From: UBA1413 sp964461455 | GTDB taxonomy: Bacteria; Bacteroidota; Bacteroidia; Bacteroidales; Prolixibacteraceae | Length of the DNA stretch: 6,317 nt | Assembly: GCA_964461455.1 (NCBI GenBank) | Contig: CAYWUJ010000092.1 | Coordinates: 1-6,317 of the forward strand | Reading direction: 5' to 3' | Shown here: in pieces, positions 6,126-6,317 of the stretch | Layout: each line of letters begins with the position of its first letter | Position numbering within the stretch: the stretch's first letter is position 1 | Notes under the pieces: generated by a model | The model's input: the letters and a program-made list of their open reading frames with translations, nothing else | What the model was told of the DNA's origin: nothing | Database searches by the model: none | Translations under genes and position numbers: made by a program

Positions 6126-6317
6126 TTATCGCGGGAAATACTCCGTAAAACTCCTGTCGTCGTGGAAGATAATGATGCGGCTGGTGGTTCCGGCCGACGC
6201 TCCGTCACTTTTTCTGACGGGAGGATCAGCTGCAGCAGCAGAGCCCGGTGCGGGGATGACGGACGTCGCTGCACCACCGCGGGAAACGGCGGAAGCCGGA
6301 GAGGGTACCGCTGCCGG
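6126..6317 (-). CDS. C-terminal end of an unrecognised protein (partial at the window edge)
   Basis: A minus-strand frame is open from the window edge for 63 codons to a TAA at 6126-6128. About the first 45 residues are dominated by Ala, Pro, Ser and Gly with a few charged residues (for example VIPAPGSAAAADPP), the composition of a flexible linker. The final 18 residues, SRIIIFHDDRSFTEYFPR, look like a short structured tail with hydrophobic, acidic and aromatic positions. The two other minus-strand frames here look less protein-like. The gene ends 95 bases before the preferred pyrK start and runs in the same direction, so it could belong to the same transcript. The main body lies outside the window and I do not recognise the family. 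Confidence 0.5.
   Translation of the reverse strand, partial: PAAVPSPASAVSRGGAATSVIPAPGSAAAADPPVRKSDGASAGTTSRIIIFHDDRSFTEYFPR

Noticed and set aside
5885..6277. A 130-codon minus-strand open frame running from the right end into pyrK
   Set aside because: It overlaps the real pyrK frame and the partial upstream gene in a different frame. Its Arg/Ser-rich translation resembles an out-of-frame reading.
1..6317. CRISPR array, insertion sequence, tRNA or phage-type features
   Set aside because: I found no regularly spaced repeats, transposase-like frame, terminal inverted repeats or cloverleaf sequence. The window is almost filled by metabolic genes on one strand.

Overview
The window reads as a piece of a Bacteroidota (probably Bacteroidales) chromosome. 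This is inferred from a fused E1 alpha-beta 2-oxoacid dehydrogenase beside a single-lipoyl-domain E2, from the pyrK-pyrD order with class 1B PyrD, from A-rich start regions without clear Shine-Dalgarno sites, and from TAnnTTTG-like boxes upstream of genes. No marker gene fixes the genus. All genes lie on the minus strand, so they are described from the right end to the left.

Right end (6317 to about 6070): the last 63 codons of a gene that starts outside the window. It has an Ala/Pro/Ser-rich linker and a short charged and aromatic tail that I do not recognise. A gap of 56 to 95 bases with a run of eight G (minus strand) separates it from the next gene.

Pyrimidine module (6030 to 4355): pyrK (FAD and [2Fe-2S] electron-transfer subunit) overlaps pyrD (catalytic subunit, FMN) by 7 bases. 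Together they encode the NAD-linked class 1B dihydroorotate dehydrogenase, the fourth step of UMP synthesis. A small hairpin follows pyrD.

Intergenic stretch (4354 to 4062): about 290 bases with no convincing gene. It probably holds the end of the pyr transcript and the promoter of the next unit.

2-oxoacid dehydrogenase module (4061 to 53): E2 acyltransferase, then a 682-residue E1 carrying the alpha and beta halves in one chain, then a long-chain flavodoxin 11 bases behind E1. A strong 11-bp hairpin at the left end closes the unit. E1 decarboxylates a 2-oxoacid on thiamine diphosphate, and E2 moves the acyl group from its lipoyl arm to CoA. E3 (dihydrolipoamide dehydrogenase) is not here and must be encoded elsewhere. 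The substrate (branched-chain 2-oxoacids, pyruvate or another) cannot be settled from sequence alone.

Most of the window is ordinary metabolism and I see no clear new system. The points that merit a second look are the altered thiamine-diphosphate motif in E1, the altered FMN phosphate loop in the flavodoxin, and the tight linkage of that flavodoxin to the dehydrogenase.
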